In this document: positions 7,384 to 17,400 of the stretch, in pieces
How the letters are laid out: the number at the start of each line of letters is the position of its first letter
How positions within the stretch are numbered: the first letter of the stretch is position 1
Source of the DNA: UBA3537 sp964219345
GTDB taxonomy: Bacteria; Bacteroidota; Bacteroidia; Flavobacteriales; Flavobacteriaceae
Length of the DNA stretch: 64,000 bases
Direction of reading: 5' to 3'
Assembly (NCBI GenBank): GCA_964219345.1
Contig: CAXPPN010000021.1
Coordinates: 31,269 to 95,268, forward strand
Notes under the pieces: model-generated
What the model was told of the DNA's origin: nothing
The model's database searches: none
What the model saw: the letters and a program-made list of their open reading frames with translations, nothing else
Position numbers and translations under genes: made by a program

Positions 7384-9069
7384 ATGAAAGTTTTTAAAAT
7401 TTTATGTTTTTTGTGTTCGATTTATCTATCTGCACAGACCCCATATCCTCAGGACTACTTCCGTTCTCCATTGGATATTCAACTTGTACTTTCTGGAACA
7501 TTTGCAGAACTTCGATCCAATCATTTCCACTCTGGATTAGACATCAAAACCAATGGGAAACAAGGTTTAAAAGTTTATGCTGCAGCTCAAGGGTATGTAA
7601 GCCGTATTAAAATTTCTAGATATGGCTATGGAAAAGCGTTGTATATCACACACCCCAATGGCTACACTACAGTCTATGCACATCTTCAAAAATTTTCACC
7701 TGAAATTGAAGCCTATATCAAAAAACAACAATATCAAAGAGAACGATTTGAAATTGAGCTTTTTCCAAAACTGAATGCCCTAAAAATAGAATCAGATGCA
7801 TTAGTTGCTTTCTCTGGGAATACAGGCGGTTCATCTGGTCCGCATTTACATTTCGAGATTAGAGATAAACAAGAGCGCCCTATGAATCCCATGCTTTTTG
7901 GATTGGATATAAAAGACACAACTGCACCAGAGTTATATGAATTATATGCCTACCCCATTTCAGAGAATAGCCATATCGATGGGGTTCAAAAAAAGAAAAA
8001 AATAAGACTTAGAAAACAACCCGATGGAAGTTTTGTTGCCGAAGCTATAAAATCTTATGGAGAAATTGGTTTTGGTATTGTAGCCAATGATAGGCAAGAT
8101 TATGCACCAAATAAAAATGGTGTTTCAAAAATTGAAACCTATTTTAACGGTCAAAAATCAATTAATATAGATTTTAAAAGATTTTCATTCAGTGAAACCA
8201 AACACATTAACCGTTTTATAGATTATGCCCACTATCGTGCAAAAAAAAGAAAAATACAAAAACTATTTATTGAAAAAAACAACCCTTTAAGCCTATTTAC
8301 TTTTGAAGAATATAAAGGAAAACTTAATATTAAAGACAGTACAAATTCTTCATATACTATTAAAATTAAAGACTATAAAAACAATATTACATCTGTTCGT
8401 GTGCCTATACTTGGAGAATTTCAAAATATAAAAAAGGTAGATTCAATTCCATTAAATTATACTTTTGTTAATGCATCAGAACAAGCCATATTTGAAGAAA
8501 ATTCAATTCGAGTAGAAATTCCAGCACATACATTATATGATGATACTTATTTAGAAATTGAAATAAAAAATGACACTCTAAAACTGCACCGCCCAAATAT
8601 TCCATTAAAAAAGTCGGTGACCATAACATTTGATGCAAGTCACTTTGAACCTAATGACTTAAATTACCTTTACATTGCTAGTGTTTCTGCATATGGAAAA
8701 TTGTATTATACCTCTACAAAACGTAAAGGTTCATCGCTTTCTGCAAGAACAAAATACTTTGGAACATACACCCTTGCAACTGATAAAGAAGGTCCAAAAA
8801 TTACACCCTCAAACTTCAAAAATGGAAGCTGGATGAGTAATTATCGATATTTAAAAATAAAAATTTCTGATGCAATTTCAGGAATTAAAAACTTTAGAGC
8901 AACTGTTAATGGTAAGTGGATTTTAATGGAATACGACTCCAAAACCAAGACCCTTACACATGACTTCAATGACGGGGTTATAACTGATACTAAAAATAAT
9001 TTAAAGCTTATTGTGACGGATAATGTAGGAAATAGTTCTACATTTGAATCTGTATTTTACAGAAAATAA
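7384..9069 (+). CDS. Secreted M23-family metallopeptidase
   Basis: A signal peptide (residues 1-18, cut after SAQ) is followed by a LytM/M23 domain (about 30-175) with the zinc ligands H49 and D53 (HSGLD) and H156, plus the catalytic H154 (GPHLHFE). M23 enzymes cut peptidoglycan cross-links. The catalytic domain sits at the N-terminus, and about 380 residues of beta-rich sequence with immunoglobulin-like character follow (about 190-561), unlike classic murein hydrolase activators such as NlpD. It is followed after 12 bases by a TonB-dependent receptor and the two are probably cotranscribed. Confidence 0.88.
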   Translation: MKVFKILCFLCSIYLSAQTPYPQDYFRSPLDIQLVLSGTFAELRSNHFHSGLDIKTNGKQGLKVYAAAQGYVSRIKISRYGYGKALYITHPNGYTTVYAHLQKFSPEIEAYIKKQQYQRERFEIELFPKLNALKIESDALVAFSGNTGGSSGPHLHFEIRDKQERPMNPMLFGLDIKDTTAPELYELYAYPISENSHIDGVQKKKKIRLRKQPDGSFVAEAIKSYGEIGFGIVANDRQDYAPNKNGVSKIETYFNGQKSINIDFKRFSFSETKHINRFIDYAHYRAKKRKIQKLFIEKNNPLSLFTFEEYKGKLNIKDSTNSSYTIKIKDYKNNITSVRVPILGEFQNIKKVDSIPLNYTFVNASEQAIFEENSIRVEIPAHTLYDDTYLEIEIKNDTLKLHRPNIPLKKSVTITFDASHFEPNDLNYLYIASVSAYGKLYYTSTKRKGSSLSARTKYFGTYTLATDKEGPKITPSNFKNGSWMSNYRYLKIKISDAISGIKNFRATVNGKWILMEYDSKTKTLTHDFNDGVITDTKNNLKLIVTDNVGNSSTFESVFYRK

Positions 9070-9081
9070 ACCTTTTGAGAC

Positions 9082-11547
9082 TTGAAAATCAATTATTTAA
9101 ATTTTTTATTTGTTTTTTTTCTAACAGGCCAACTTCATCTAATGGCACAAACCGCAACGCTACGTGGGGTGCTTTTAGACGAATTGAATAACCCTATTGA
9201 AAATGCAACAATTTCTGCTAATTTGAATGGAACAATTTCTAATTCTAATGGATTTTATATTTTAGAAATTCCTTCAAATAAAGATATAAACGTTGAGTTT
9301 TCTCATATTAATCATAAACCTGTTCGCGTTATTTTTAATCTAAGAAATGGACAAGAATTTGAATTTAATCCAGTATTAAAAATAGATATCGAACAAATTG
9401 AAACGGTAGTAATTACTGGGACAAAACGTTCTGTCTTTGAAGGGGTTACAACAATTTCACCAGAAATTATCAGGACTATAAAAGGTGCTCAACCAGGAGT
9501 AGAAAACCTATTAAAAACATTGCCAGGAGTCAATATTTCAAATGAATTGAGTACACAATATTCTGTTCGCGGTGGCAACTTTGATGAAAATTTAGTTTAT
9601 GTAAATGGCATAGAAGTTTATAGACCATTTTTGGTGCGCTCTGGCCAACAAGAAGGACTCAGTTTCGTCAATACAAATATGGTTCAAGATGTGCAATTTT
9701 CTGCTGGGGGGTTTCAAGCAAAATATGGTGATAAACTTTCCTCAGTATTGGATATAATATACAGAAAACCAACAGAATTTGGACTTCGTACCGATTTTAG
9801 TCTTTTGGGTGGAAGTATTACTGCTGAAGGCGCAAGTAAAAACAATAAATTTTCTGCTCTAGTGGGGTTACGCTACAGAGACAATACGCTACTCGTAGAT
9901 GCCAAAGAAACGCAAACTAATTATGAGCCTCAGTTTTTGGATGCACAAACCTATATGAACTATAAGATTAGTCCAAAATTTAATTTAAGTTTTTTGGGTA
10001 ATATTACTTCCAATACCTATAACTATGCTCCAAAAACACGACAAACAAACTTTGGAACACTTCAAAATCCTATTGCGCTTTTGGTATTTTATGAGGGTCA
10101 AGAACAAGATGCATACAGCACATATTTTGGGGCGTTGAATGGATCATATCAGGTTAATGAAAATTTAAATTTACAATTAATTGGTTCAAGTTTTCATACC
10201 ACAGAACAAGAGTATTTTGATATTTTGGCACAATACAGATTAGGCGAGGTGAATAGCTATATTGGGGATGAAAATTTAGGAGAAGTCGAATTTTCAGAAG
10301 GTATTGGCGGTCAAATCAATCATGCCAGAAACGATTTGGATGCTTTGATTACTACTATTGAACATCGAGGAGATTATAAAAAAAATAAAAATCATTTTCA
10401 ATGGTCAATAAAATATACCAATGAAGATATTCGAGATCGCGTTGTTGAATGGGAGGTTATAGATTCAGCTGGATTTTCTATCAATCCTCCAAACTTAGAT
10501 CAATTTGACAATCAGCCCTATACGCCAAACACAGGGCCTCTTGCCCCCTACCAGAACATTCGAGCTACAAATAGCACAAAAGTTCAACGTTTGCAAGCTT
10601 TTGCACAATGGAGCAAACGCAGTAGTCTTGGCTCTAGTGAGGTGTTTTATAATTTTGGGGTACGTGCTCATCAATGGAATGTAAACGGTCAAAATATCAA
10701 CTCAAAACAACAAATGGTATTTAGTCCTCGAGGTCAATTTAGCATCAAACCTAATGGAAAAAAAGATATGCTCTATAGACTAAGTGGTGGTTTGTATTAT
10801 CAACCGCCATTTTATAGAGAATTGCGCGATGTCAATGGAACAGTCAATAGTAATGTTAAAGCACAGCGCTCTATTCATTTGGTGGCAGGACATGAATATA
10901 GTTTTAAACTTTGGAAACGCCCTTTTAAGCTCATTTCTGAAGCCTATTATAAAAGCCTATCAGACGTTAACCCCTATACCGTTGAAAATGTACGTATTCG
11001 ATATGCAGCCAATAATAATGCAAAAGCATATGCCTATGGTTTAGATGTTAGACTTAATGGTGAATTTGTTGCTGGAACAGAATCATGGTTTTCTTTTGGA
11101 TATTTAAAAACAGAAGAAGCTATTGGTGGAAAAGAGTTTATTGCTCGCCCCATGGACCAACGTTTAAAATTTGGAGTCCTTTTTCAAGATTATATTCCTC
11201 AGCTTCCAAATATGAAAATGTATCTCAATTTGGTGTATAATACAGGGGTTCCAGGAGGGTCTCCAAGCTATGCTGATGTATATAGCTATCAAAACAGATT
11301 ACCTGATTATAAACGTGCAGATATTGGCATGTCTTATGTTCTTGTTGATGCTAAAAATAGAGCAAAAAATGGATGGAAAAAACGATTTAAAGAGTTGTCA
11401 TTTGGTGTCGAAATTTTCAACATTTTTGATGTTCAGAATTCAATTACCAATACATGGGTTAGAGATGTATATTCGAAACGTCAGTATTCCATTCCAAATT
11501 ATTTGACGCCAAGAGTTTTTAATATCAGATTAAACATGCGCTTTTAG
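9082..11547 (+). CDS. TonB-dependent outer-membrane receptor with carboxypeptidase-like regulatory domain
   Basis: Signal peptide (about 1-22), then a CarboxypepD_reg-like beta-sandwich (about 25-105, beginning ATLRGVLLDELNNPIENATI), a plug domain (about 110-230, with SVRGGNFDENLVYVNGIEVY) and a long beta-barrel ending in the aromatic residue F821. The start is TTG at 9082: an in-frame stop lies two codons upstream, and the next ATG would remove the signal peptide. There is no SusD-type lipoprotein beside it, so it is not a SusCD glycan importer; siderophore, vitamin or metal uptake is possible but not shown. Its stop overlaps the convergent desulfurase gene by 4 bases. Confidence 0.9.
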   Translation: MKINYLNFLFVFFLTGQLHLMAQTATLRGVLLDELNNPIENATISANLNGTISNSNGFYILEIPSNKDINVEFSHINHKPVRVIFNLRNGQEFEFNPVLKIDIEQIETVVITGTKRSVFEGVTTISPEIIRTIKGAQPGVENLLKTLPGVNISNELSTQYSVRGGNFDENLVYVNGIEVYRPFLVRSGQQEGLSFVNTNMVQDVQFSAGGFQAKYGDKLSSVLDIIYRKPTEFGLRTDFSLLGGSITAEGASKNNKFSALVGLRYRDNTLLVDAKETQTNYEPQFLDAQTYMNYKISPKFNLSFLGNITSNTYNYAPKTRQTNFGTLQNPIALLVFYEGQEQDAYSTYFGALNGSYQVNENLNLQLIGSSFHTTEQEYFDILAQYRLGEVNSYIGDENLGEVEFSEGIGGQINHARNDLDALITTIEHRGDYKKNKNHFQWSIKYTNEDIRDRVVEWEVIDSAGFSINPPNLDQFDNQPYTPNTGPLAPYQNIRATNSTKVQRLQAFAQWSKRSSLGSSEVFYNFGVRAHQWNVNGQNINSKQQMVFSPRGQFSIKPNGKKDMLYRLSGGLYYQPPFYRELRDVNGTVNSNVKAQRSIHLVAGHEYSFKLWKRPFKLISEAYYKSLSDVNPYTVENVRIRYAANNNAKAYAYGLDVRLNGEFVAGTESWFSFGYLKTEEAIGGKEFIARPMDQRLKFGVLFQDYIPQLPNMKMYLNLVYNTGVPGGSPSYADVYSYQNRLPDYKRADIGMSYVLVDAKNRAKNGWKKRFKELSFGVEIFNIFDVQNSITNTWVRDVYSKRQYSIPNYLTPRVFNIRLNMRF

Positions 11548-12698
11548 GCAGTTTCCAAAACTAAGTTTTTAAGAACATCAACCACATTATCTAATTCTTC
11601 TTTGGTATTGTAAGAACTGAATGAAAAGCGAATAGAAGGCTTTTTTAAGTCGTCTTCCGAGAGAATTTCTGTTAGTACATGCGAACCTTTATCGCTGCCG
11701 CTTTGACAAGCACTACCCTTAGAACATGCAATCCCTTTAAGATCTAATTGAAATAAAAACAAAGGCGCTTTATCTGCAGATACAGGTAAACAAACATTGA
11801 CCAAAGTATAGGTGCTTTTTTCAAAATCATCGCAACAACCATTAAATTTCACTCCTGGAACTTCAGACTTTAAACGATTGATAAAATAAGATTTTAACGC
11901 ACTAATAAATTGTTTTTCAGTCTCTAAATGCGTGTAAGCTATAGCCAAAGACTCATCCAAACCAACAATGTCATGCAAACTTTCTGTTCCTGCACGGCAT
12001 CCGCGTTCTTGTGAACCACCAGTAATAATGGGTTGTAATCCTAATCCACTTCTTACAAAAGCAAACCCAATACCCTTTGGACCATGAAATTTATGTGCAC
12101 TAGCGGCTAAAAAATCAATTGGAATTTTTTGTAAATCCAAATGATAATGACCAACAGATTGTACAGTATCGCTATGAAACAATGCATTATATGTTTTACA
12201 TAATTCTGCAACAAGTTTTAAGTCCAAAATTGTTCCAATTTCATTGTTGATATGCATCAAAGATACCAGAGTTTTCTCTGATGAATTTTTTAATAATTCT
12301 TCTAAGTGCTTTACATCAACTTCTCCTTTTTCTGTAAGATGAACGTAACTTACTTTTATTTGAGAGGATGATTTTAATGCTTCAATGGTATGCCCTACCG
12401 CATGATGTTCAATTTTAGAAGAAATAATATGTTTTACACCTAAATCACAAACTACAGAACGTAAAACAAGATTGTCGGCTTCAGTTCCACCTGAAGTAAA
12501 AACGATTTCTGATGACTTTACATTAAAATGTGAGGCTATTCGTTTGCGGCATTGTTCTAAAATAGTTTTTGAAGAACGTCCAACACTATGAGTCGAAGAT
12601 GGATTGCCATAAGTAGATTTTAAGATTTCTGCCATTTTGTTCGCAACATCTTCTCGAACACATGTTGTAGCAGCATTGTCTAAATAAATGGGGGTCAT
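11544..12698 (-). CDS. Cysteine desulfurase (NifS/IscS-like)
   Basis: This PLP enzyme removes sulfur from cysteine for Fe-S clusters or thiolated tRNA. Motifs in order are YLDNAATT at the N-terminus, TSGGTEADNL, HINNEIGT, the Schiff-base lysine in ASAHKFHGPKG, and the active cysteine in SKGSACQSGS. I chose the ATG at 12698 (MTPIYLDNAATT): an in-frame ATG at 12731 adds 11 residues, but it lies upstream of the predicted transcription start from the promoter at 12719-12747. No scaffold gene (iscU, sufE) is adjacent, so I do not assign IscS or SufS. Confidence 0.9.
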   Translation of the reverse strand: MTPIYLDNAATTCVREDVANKMAEILKSTYGNPSSTHSVGRSSKTILEQCRKRIASHFNVKSSEIVFTSGGTEADNLVLRSVVCDLGVKHIISSKIEHHAVGHTIEALKSSSQIKVSYVHLTEKGEVDVKHLEELLKNSSEKTLVSLMHINNEIGTILDLKLVAELCKTYNALFHSDTVQSVGHYHLDLQKIPIDFLAASAHKFHGPKGIGFAFVRSGLGLQPIITGGSQERGCRAGTESLHDIVGLDESLAIAYTHLETEKQFISALKSYFINRLKSEVPGVKFNGCCDDFEKSTYTLVNVCLPVSADKAPLFLFQLDLKGIACSKGSACQSGSDKGSHVLTEILSEDDLKKPSIRFSFSSYNTKEELDNVVDVLKNLVLETA

Positions 12699-12718
12699 TT
12701 TTTTTCTTTTAATTTTAA

Positions 12719-12747
12719 CAAAAATAATCAAATTAAATAATTGACAA
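12719..12747 (-). promoter_or_regulatory. Promoter of the cysteine desulfurase gene
   Basis: On the minus strand TTG (12747-12745), 18 bases and TATTTTTG (12726-12719) match the consensus. The start site would fall near 12713, which decides for the ATG at 12698. Confidence 0.7.
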
Positions 12748-12800
12748 TAACATTAAATTTATTTCTCAATTCTATTACTTTTGTAACAAATAGTTGAATT

Positions 12801-13682
12801 ATGCGCAATTGGTTATGTTTCTTTTCAGTTCTACTCCTAACAACAGCTTGTGATGATGGCGATGTTTTGAATATTCAATTAGACTTTGACAAAGAATTAT
12901 CATTGTGTGAAATTCAAACTGCCAATCAAGGATCAGCTATTACTTCTAGTTTTTTGTTTTATGATACAAGAGAAGATCCTTTTGAATCGCTAACATTATT
13001 GATCCCAAGAACAACCATTACAGAAGCCATGTTTAATCCTACAACATCGGGAGATGAACAAACAATTACTATCGACGGTACTATTGTTCAATTTCATTAT
13101 AGATCTTACAATGGAGACCCCAACGCGTTAATCTGTGCTGTGATACCTCCAGCAGGTGTTTCTGTAACAAATAGCTATTCATCAGCTAGTGGAACAGCAA
13201 AATTTGTTTCAACATTCCAAGATGATGATAACGATGGTGTGCCTACAGCACTAGAATTTGATGGTGATTCGGATGGCGATGGCATACCCAACTACAAAGA
13301 CAACGATGATGATGGCGACAACGTACCCACCATCAACGAAAAACCAGATCCAAACAATGATGGTGATTTATCGGATGCACAAGATAGCGATGGCGACTCT
13401 ATTCCAGATTATTTAGACACTGATGATGATGGCGATGGAACGCTAACTAAAAATGAAGATGAAAACGGCAATGGCAACCTCTTTGATGATATTGCAGTAG
13501 GGGCTTCTTCTGCTCGGTTTTTAGATGCAATTTTTGCAGATTCTTATACCGTTCAAACTAACAATGCAAATCAGTTTCAGCGCATTGTTACGATTACCGT
13601 TACTCTAAATAACATTGATATTTCTGTTCTTTCAGCCGATGTTTTGGAACTAGGAACTTATGAAACAACAATTTCGTTTTAG
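12801..13682 (+). CDS. Lipoprotein with thrombospondin type 3-like calcium-binding repeats
   Basis: The N-terminus is a lipoprotein signal with lipobox LTTAC (Cys17). Residues about 135-230 are a run of Asp-rich DxDxDG repeats (DDDNDGVP, DSDGDGIPNY, DNDDDGDNVP, DSDGDSIPDY, DTDDDGDGTL), the pattern of calcium-binding thrombospondin type 3 or EF-hand-like loops. The flanking parts are not recognised. Proteins of this kind sit on the cell surface as stiff calcium-stabilised spacers in Bacteroidota. TACTTTTG at 12776-12783 is a likely -7 box. The gene is divergent from the cysteine desulfurase, and its stop overlaps the convergent Smr gene by 4 bases. Confidence 0.8.
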   Translation: MRNWLCFFSVLLLTTACDDGDVLNIQLDFDKELSLCEIQTANQGSAITSSFLFYDTREDPFESLTLLIPRTTITEAMFNPTTSGDEQTITIDGTIVQFHYRSYNGDPNALICAVIPPAGVSVTNSYSSASGTAKFVSTFQDDDNDGVPTALEFDGDSDGDGIPNYKDNDDDGDNVPTINEKPDPNNDGDLSDAQDSDGDSIPDYLDTDDDGDGTLTKNEDENGNGNLFDDIAVGASSARFLDAIFADSYTVQTNNANQFQRIVTITVTLNNIDISVLSADVLELGTYETTISF

Positions 13683-14236
13683 AGTTTTTTGTTCTGAAAA
13701 ATATAAACCTCTGTAGCACCGTGTCCATATTTTTGGTAATCGGCGGGATAAAATTTTATACCCTCATAACGCTTTAACAGATATTCGAGTTCCAACTTAA
13801 GAACCCCCTCGCCCACGCCATGAATAAAAACAACACGTTGAATCCGTTTTGAAATGGCAAAATCCAAACGTCGTTTTGCAGTATCCAATTGCAAGTTAAG
13901 CATATCATAATTTTGCATTCCTTTTGTTGAACTTATCAATTGGTGAATATGAAGATCCACCTCCATTGGTGGTTGTTGGCGAGTTTTTGATTTATTTTTT
14001 TGGGGTTGCATTCTTTTTTTTGAGGTTTTTTCAGAAAGAATATTTTGAATGGATTGACCCGAAAACGATGATTTATTTAAAAGATGACCACCGACATGAA
14101 CTAATTCTGAAGCCTCAAATGACATTTCGAAACCTGAAGTTGTTTCAATAGTAATTGTATTTCCTGAAATTTCAATCACATGACCAGAGAGATAATCATC
14201 CAAAACAGATACCTTATCATTTAGTCTAAATCTCAT
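13679..14236 (-). CDS. Smr-domain protein with N-terminal DUF2027-like part
   Basis: A small C-terminal Smr domain (about 90-185) carries DLHIH (94-98) and HGVGEGVL, the two signatures of the MutS2-C/Smr nuclease fold. The N-terminal part (1-60) is a short beta domain (RLNDKVSVLDD). Full-length DUF2027 proteins of Bacteroidota are longer, so this is a short form. Smr domains nick or bind branched nucleic acids, or act on stalled ribosomes; which applies here is not clear. The start overlaps the stop of the upstream 69-residue gene by 4 bases, suggesting coupling. Confidence 0.85.
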   Translation of the reverse strand: MRFRLNDKVSVLDDYLSGHVIEISGNTITIETTSGFEMSFEASELVHVGGHLLNKSSFSGQSIQNILSEKTSKKRMQPQKNKSKTRQQPPMEVDLHIHQLISSTKGMQNYDMLNLQLDTAKRRLDFAISKRIQRVVFIHGVGEGVLKLELEYLLKRYEGIKFYPADYQKYGHGATEVYIFQNKKL

Positions 14237-14442
14237 TCTTCTTCGTCTTCAGTTTGAACTTCATAGGGATTATAATCAGGTTTTTGACCTATACCTTTGG
14301 AAATCAAATATATACCAACAACTAAAAAAATTAATCCAATAACTGAAATTAAAGAATTTGAATAGATTTCAGCATAAATAATTAAAATAACACCTACTAA
14401 AAATGCCAAATATTTTATTGTACTTTGTTTCAAAAGATTCAT
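14233..14442 (-). CDS. Small two-helix membrane protein
   Basis: The 69 residues contain two hydrophobic helices (about 11-27 and 30-49) and an acidic tail ending in TEDEEE. No family is recognised. It is directly coupled to the Smr gene by a 4-base overlap. Confidence 0.7.
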   Translation of the reverse strand: MNLLKQSTIKYLAFLVGVILIIYAEIYSNSLISVIGLIFLVVGIYLISKGIGQKPDYNPYEVQTEDEEE

Positions 14443-14546
14443 TTTTTAATGCCTTAAAAATAATAGCTTTAGTTTAATTTTTTTCAATTGCATCTTTATT
14501 TTTTTATTCAATAAATTATTTATTAATTTGATGAACAATATTGCAA

Positions 14547-14831
14547 ATGGCTTTAGAAAACTACATGCTACCCTGTTTAAGTAAATCACTTTTTGGATTT
14601 GAGTGTATGGGTTGTGGATTTCAACGTGCTTTTTTTCTTTTTTTTAAAGGCCATTTTGTTGACGCCTTTTTGATGTATCCAGCAATTTATCCCCTTTTGG
14701 CCCTTGCTGGAATATTGATGATCAGTCGTTTTTATAAGTTTAAATTTTATCAAAAAAGCATCAATATACTATCTATAATTTCTATTGGTGTGATTATTAC
14801 TAACTATCTCATTAAACAAATTATTTTATGA
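14547..14831 (+). CDS. DUF2752 membrane protein
   Basis: About 94 residues with the DUF2752 signature: ECMGCGFQRAF, a CxxC-like turn followed by Arg-Ala, then a GHFVDAFLMYP segment and two further hydrophobic helices. The family is widespread and of unknown function. I start at ATG 14547 (MALENYML) rather than the TTG two codons upstream. It overlaps the next gene by 4 bases; this pair is common in flavobacteria. Confidence 0.8.
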   Translation: MALENYMLPCLSKSLFGFECMGCGFQRAFFLFFKGHFVDAFLMYPAIYPLLALAGILMISRFYKFKFYQKSINILSIISIGVIITNYLIKQIIL

Positions 14832-15151
14832 AAAAATCGTTGAACACTACGCTTGTATATTTGCTTAGCATTATAGGTCTTTTATGTTGTTGTTTTGGTG
14901 GTCTTGGAGTGCTTTTTTCCGGACCCGCCTATTTGACAGCCAACAAAAAAGTAAAAGACGCACAACTCAATCCTGAGGATTATGAGGGGAGTCTTAATGC
15001 AATGCAAACCGCAAAAACTGTTGCGCTTATTGTATTAATTATCAATTTGTTACACTTGATATGGGTTGTATACTCTCTGGCTACAGGTGACTTTACAGAA
15101 ATCCAGGACGAATGGCAAAAAATAATGGAGGAGATTAATGCAGCAAAGTAA
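14828..15151 (+). CDS. CCC-motif membrane protein
   Basis: The 107 residues show the motif LLCCCFGGLGV in the first helix, then a short soluble part (AYLTANKKVKDAQLNPEDY) and a second helix (LIVLIINLLHLIWVVYSL). This matches the group annotated as CCC motif membrane protein in Bacteroidota, related to DUF4190/TM2-like proteins. Function is unknown. It is coupled to the DUF2752 gene by an ATGA overlap. Confidence 0.8.
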   Translation: MKKSLNTTLVYLLSIIGLLCCCFGGLGVLFSGPAYLTANKKVKDAQLNPEDYEGSLNAMQTAKTVALIVLIINLLHLIWVVYSLATGDFTEIQDEWQKIMEEINAAK

Positions 15152-15185
15152 AAATTAAATCTCTTTTGATATTCCAACAAAGAAT

Positions 15186-17348
15186 TTAATCCTTAAAAAT
15201 AGTATTTCCATTCACAGGCAACTCGTCATACCCCATATTATATAGTGTAAAGCCAAAAATATCGGCGTATTGTTCAATGGTTTTACTTACCGGAGTTCCT
15301 GCACCATGACCCGCATCGGTTTCAATACGAATCAAAGTAGGATTTGTTCCTGATTGTTTACTTTGCAATTCTGCTGCAAACTTAAAACTATGTGCCGGAA
15401 CCACACGATCATCATGATCGCCTGTGGTAACAAGAGTTGCTGGGTATTTTATACCACTTTTGACGTTATGAACAGGAGAATAACCCTTTAGGTATTCAAA
15501 CATTTCTTTATTGTCCTCAGAAGTACCATAATCATAGGCCCACCCTGCTCCTGCTGTAAAGGTGTGGTAGCGTAGCATATCTAGAACACCAACCGCTGGT
15601 AGAGCAACTTTCATTAAATCTGGGCGTTGAGTCATTGTGGCACCAACAAGAAGTCCTCCGTTTGACCCTCCACGGATGGCTAAAAAATCGCTTGAAGTAT
15701 ATTGCTCTGCTATTAAAAACTCTGCTGCGGCAATAAAATCATCAAATACATTTTGCTTTTTCATCTGTGTCCCTGTATCATGCCATGCTTTTCCATATTC
15801 GCCACCACCACGAAGATTTGGCACCGCATATATACCACCTTGCTCAAGCCAAACCGCATTGGTTACACTAAAACTTGGATTCAAACTGATATTAAACCCG
15901 CCATAGCCATATAGTATTGTCGGAGTATTTCCGTTGAGCTGAAGTCCTTTTTTATAGGTAATCATCATAGGAACTTTTGTACCGTCTTTTGATTCATAAA
16001 ACACCTGTTTACTTTCGTAATCAGAGCTGTCAAAATCTATCTCTGGTTTCCAATACAACTCAGAAATACCTGTTTCTATGTTAAATTTATAAATGCTTGA
16101 TGGTGTTTTATAATTTGTAAATGAATAGAAATCAATAGTTTCTTCTTTTTTACCACCAAATCCTCCAGCATTTCCTAGACCTGGAAGTTTTATATCTCGA
16201 ATAAAATTACCATCATAATCATATTGTTTGACTTGAGATATGGCATCAACCATATATTCAGCAAAAAAATAACCACCACCAGTTGAGGGATTCAAAACAT
16301 GTTTTGTTTCAGGGATAAAATCTACCCAATTTTCAGGTTTTGGATGTTTTGCATCTACTGTTACTATTTTTTGATTGGGTGCATTCAAATTTGTAACCAA
16401 ATACAATTTATCGGCAACATTATCAATCAAATAAGTATCACTTTTGGTATGATTAAGAATTGTTAATAATGGGCTATTTGGAGCATCTAAATTCTTGAGA
16501 AACAACTTGTTGCCTGAGGTTGAAACACTTGCCGAAATAATTAAAAATCGATTATCTTCCGTAACTCTTGCACCAACATAGCGGTGTTTTTCTTCTTTTG
16601 TTCCACCAAAAATCAAAACATCTTCTTTTTGAGGCGTGCCTAGTTTGTGGAAATACACTTTGTGTTGATCTGTTTTTGCAGAAAGGACACTCCCTTTTGG
16701 CTTATCGTAACTTGAGTAATAAAAACCTTCATCTTTGTACCAAGACATTCCACTAAATTTGACATCTACTAGTGTGTCTTCAATAATTTTTTTGGAGACC
16801 ACATCCATAGTAATAATTTTCCTCCAATCGCTACCTCCTTCAGAAATACTATAAGCTAACAAACGACCACTCTTGGAAAAACTAGTACCACCAAGTGAAA
16901 TCGTTCCATCTTCTTTAAATGTATTGGGGTCAAGAAAAACTTCTGCAGTTGACGAGGCATCGCCAGTTTTGTAGCGGTAAATCACATATTGATTTTGAAG
17001 TCCATTATTTTTGTAAAAATAAGTATAATCGCCTTCTTTAAATGGAGAACCTATTTTTTCATAATTCCATAATTTTTCTAAACGCTCCTTTAGTTCTTCT
17101 CTATAGGGGACATTTGAAAGATAGTCAAACGTTGTTTTGTTTTGTGTTTTTACCCATGCTTCGGTTTCCTTGCTTCTATCGTCTTCCAACCAACGATATG
17201 GGTCTTTTACTTGTACGCCAAAATATTCGTCAATGGTATCAACCTGAGTTGTTTTTGGGTATTCTATACTGATATTTCTACTGTTTTCTGCATTTTTATG
17301 ACAACCCATAACGCTTAATAATAAGAATAAATAAAAAATGTGTTTCAT
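15186..17348 (-). CDS. Prolyl oligopeptidase-family serine peptidase (S9A), lipoprotein
   Basis: The 720-residue enzyme has an N-terminal beta-propeller (about 80-420) and a C-terminal alpha/beta-hydrolase domain with the nucleophile in RGGSNGGLL, an Asp in GDHDDRVVP and the His in DAGHGAG. It cleaves short peptides after proline. I take the ATG at 17348 (MKHIFYLFLLL) because it opens a lipoprotein signal with lipobox VMGC; the ATG at 17384 would add 12 residues in front of it. The protein is thus periplasmic or outer-membrane bound. It lies 52 bases downstream of rocD and may share its transcript. Confidence 0.93.
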   Translation of the reverse strand: MKHIFYLFLLLSVMGCHKNAENSRNISIEYPKTTQVDTIDEYFGVQVKDPYRWLEDDRSKETEAWVKTQNKTTFDYLSNVPYREELKERLEKLWNYEKIGSPFKEGDYTYFYKNNGLQNQYVIYRYKTGDASSTAEVFLDPNTFKEDGTISLGGTSFSKSGRLLAYSISEGGSDWRKIITMDVVSKKIIEDTLVDVKFSGMSWYKDEGFYYSSYDKPKGSVLSAKTDQHKVYFHKLGTPQKEDVLIFGGTKEEKHRYVGARVTEDNRFLIISASVSTSGNKLFLKNLDAPNSPLLTILNHTKSDTYLIDNVADKLYLVTNLNAPNQKIVTVDAKHPKPENWVDFIPETKHVLNPSTGGGYFFAEYMVDAISQVKQYDYDGNFIRDIKLPGLGNAGGFGGKKEETIDFYSFTNYKTPSSIYKFNIETGISELYWKPEIDFDSSDYESKQVFYESKDGTKVPMMITYKKGLQLNGNTPTILYGYGGFNISLNPSFSVTNAVWLEQGGIYAVPNLRGGGEYGKAWHDTGTQMKKQNVFDDFIAAAEFLIAEQYTSSDFLAIRGGSNGGLLVGATMTQRPDLMKVALPAVGVLDMLRYHTFTAGAGWAYDYGTSEDNKEMFEYLKGYSPVHNVKSGIKYPATLVTTGDHDDRVVPAHSFKFAAELQSKQSGTNPTLIRIETDAGHGAGTPVSKTIEQYADIFGFTLYNMGYDELPVNGNTIFKD

Positions 17349-17400
17349 TAAATTGGGATTAAAATTATGAGAAATAAGTTCCATAATTTAATTTAAAAAA

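Noticed and set aside
9082..11547. SusC-type receptor of a glycan utilisation locus
   Set aside because: No SusD-like lipoprotein, glycoside hydrolase or sensor gene is adjacent.
13200..13490. Apparent DNA repeat (GATGATGGCGA-like units)
   Set aside because: The repetition comes from Asp- and Gly-rich calcium-binding repeats in the lipoprotein; it is a protein repeat, not a CRISPR array or satellite.
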